Positions 63,980 to 64,000 of a DNA stretch of 64,000 nt are shown piece by piece; position 1 is the stretch's first letter, and each line of letters starts with the position of its first letter. This stretch comes from Cellvibrionales bacterium UBA1854 (GTDB lineage: Bacteria > Pseudomonadota > Gammaproteobacteria > Pseudomonadales > Porticoccaceae), in NCBI GenBank assembly GCA_002338445.1, contig DDII01000029.1, positions 1,042 to 65,041 of the forward strand, written 5' to 3'. Both the position numbers and the translations under genes were made by a program. The notes under the pieces were generated by a model, which made no database searches, was not told where the DNA came from, and saw nothing but the letters and a program-made list of their open reading frames with translations.

Positions 63980-64000
63980 GGGTATTTCCGGTGTGAAATG

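Overview
The window is a gene-dense (about 90% coding), moderately AT-rich stretch of a gammaproteobacterial chromosome. The gene orders match those known around Pseudomonas and its relatives: rpsF-rpsR-DUF2232-rplI-dnaB; ilvI-ilvH-ilvC-(X)-pssA; RDD-(X)-lptF/lptG-pepA-holC-valS; gyrA-mtaD-ubiG-mupP-yciK; and pheA, a tyrA-aroA fusion, cmk, rpsA, ihfB. Short intergenic gaps, AT-richness and an ActP-type acetate symporter suggest a free-living, probably marine, streamlined member of the Pseudomonadales/Cellvibrionales/OM182-type lineages; the exact taxon cannot be fixed from the sequence alone. No tRNA, rRNA, CRISPR array, prophage, transposase or insertion sequence was seen.

Layout. 1-11.6 kb: truncated actP, pepN, yeaC, a rhomboid protease, nadK, a solo shikimate-kinase-family gene, an aromatic/aspartate aminotransferase, a hydrolase, two SDR/epimerase genes, purC and an unrecognised gene. 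11.6-18.5 kb: clpB with a near-consensus heat-shock promoter, the transhydrogenase pair pntA-pntB, and an octaprenyl-diphosphate synthase. 18.5-25 kb: fabA-fabB (unsaturated fatty acid synthesis), a Prx5-type peroxiredoxin, and divergent ssb/uvrA. 25-32.5 kb: DUF3581, DUF2750, rimI with a divergent holD, pssA, a tyrosine phosphatase, and ilvC-ilvH-ilvI behind a structured leader. 32.5-38.5 kb: pantothenate genes panC-panD following dnaB, in one long minus-strand run with rplI, DUF2232, rpsR, rpsF and rlmB. 38.5-48 kb: RDD protein, glpK, LPS exporter permeases lptF-lptG, divergent pepA-holC-valS. 48-57 kb: ihfB, rpsA, cmk, tyrA-aroA fusion, pheA, gyrA, all on the minus strand. 57-64 kb: a degenerate MtaD-like amidohydrolase, ubiG, a mupP/gph phosphatase, yciK, then rluB, scpB, scpA and a yciO-type gene on the minus strand.

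Functional picture. Almost everything is housekeeping: DNA replication and repair (dnaB, ssb, uvrA, gyrA, holC, holD, scpAB, ihfB), translation (rpsA, rpsF, rpsR, rplI, valS, rluB, rlmB, rimI), amino-acid, lipid and cofactor synthesis, and envelope export. I found no convincing new multi-gene system. The observation most worth checking is the mtaD homologue at 57325-58644. It is a full-length, uninterrupted reading frame in its ancestral position, but three of four metal ligands and the catalytic glutamate of the family are replaced, so it looks like a pseudoenzyme. Secondary items are a nested hairpin between holC and valS, the multi-hairpin leader of ilvI, a short upstream ORF overlapping the fabA start, an orphan gene next to clpB, and single-gene insertions into otherwise conserved operons (a tyrosine phosphatase before pssA, glpK before lptG). 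Several genes appear to start at TTG or GTG behind good Shine-Dalgarno sequences, and starts have been adjusted accordingly.
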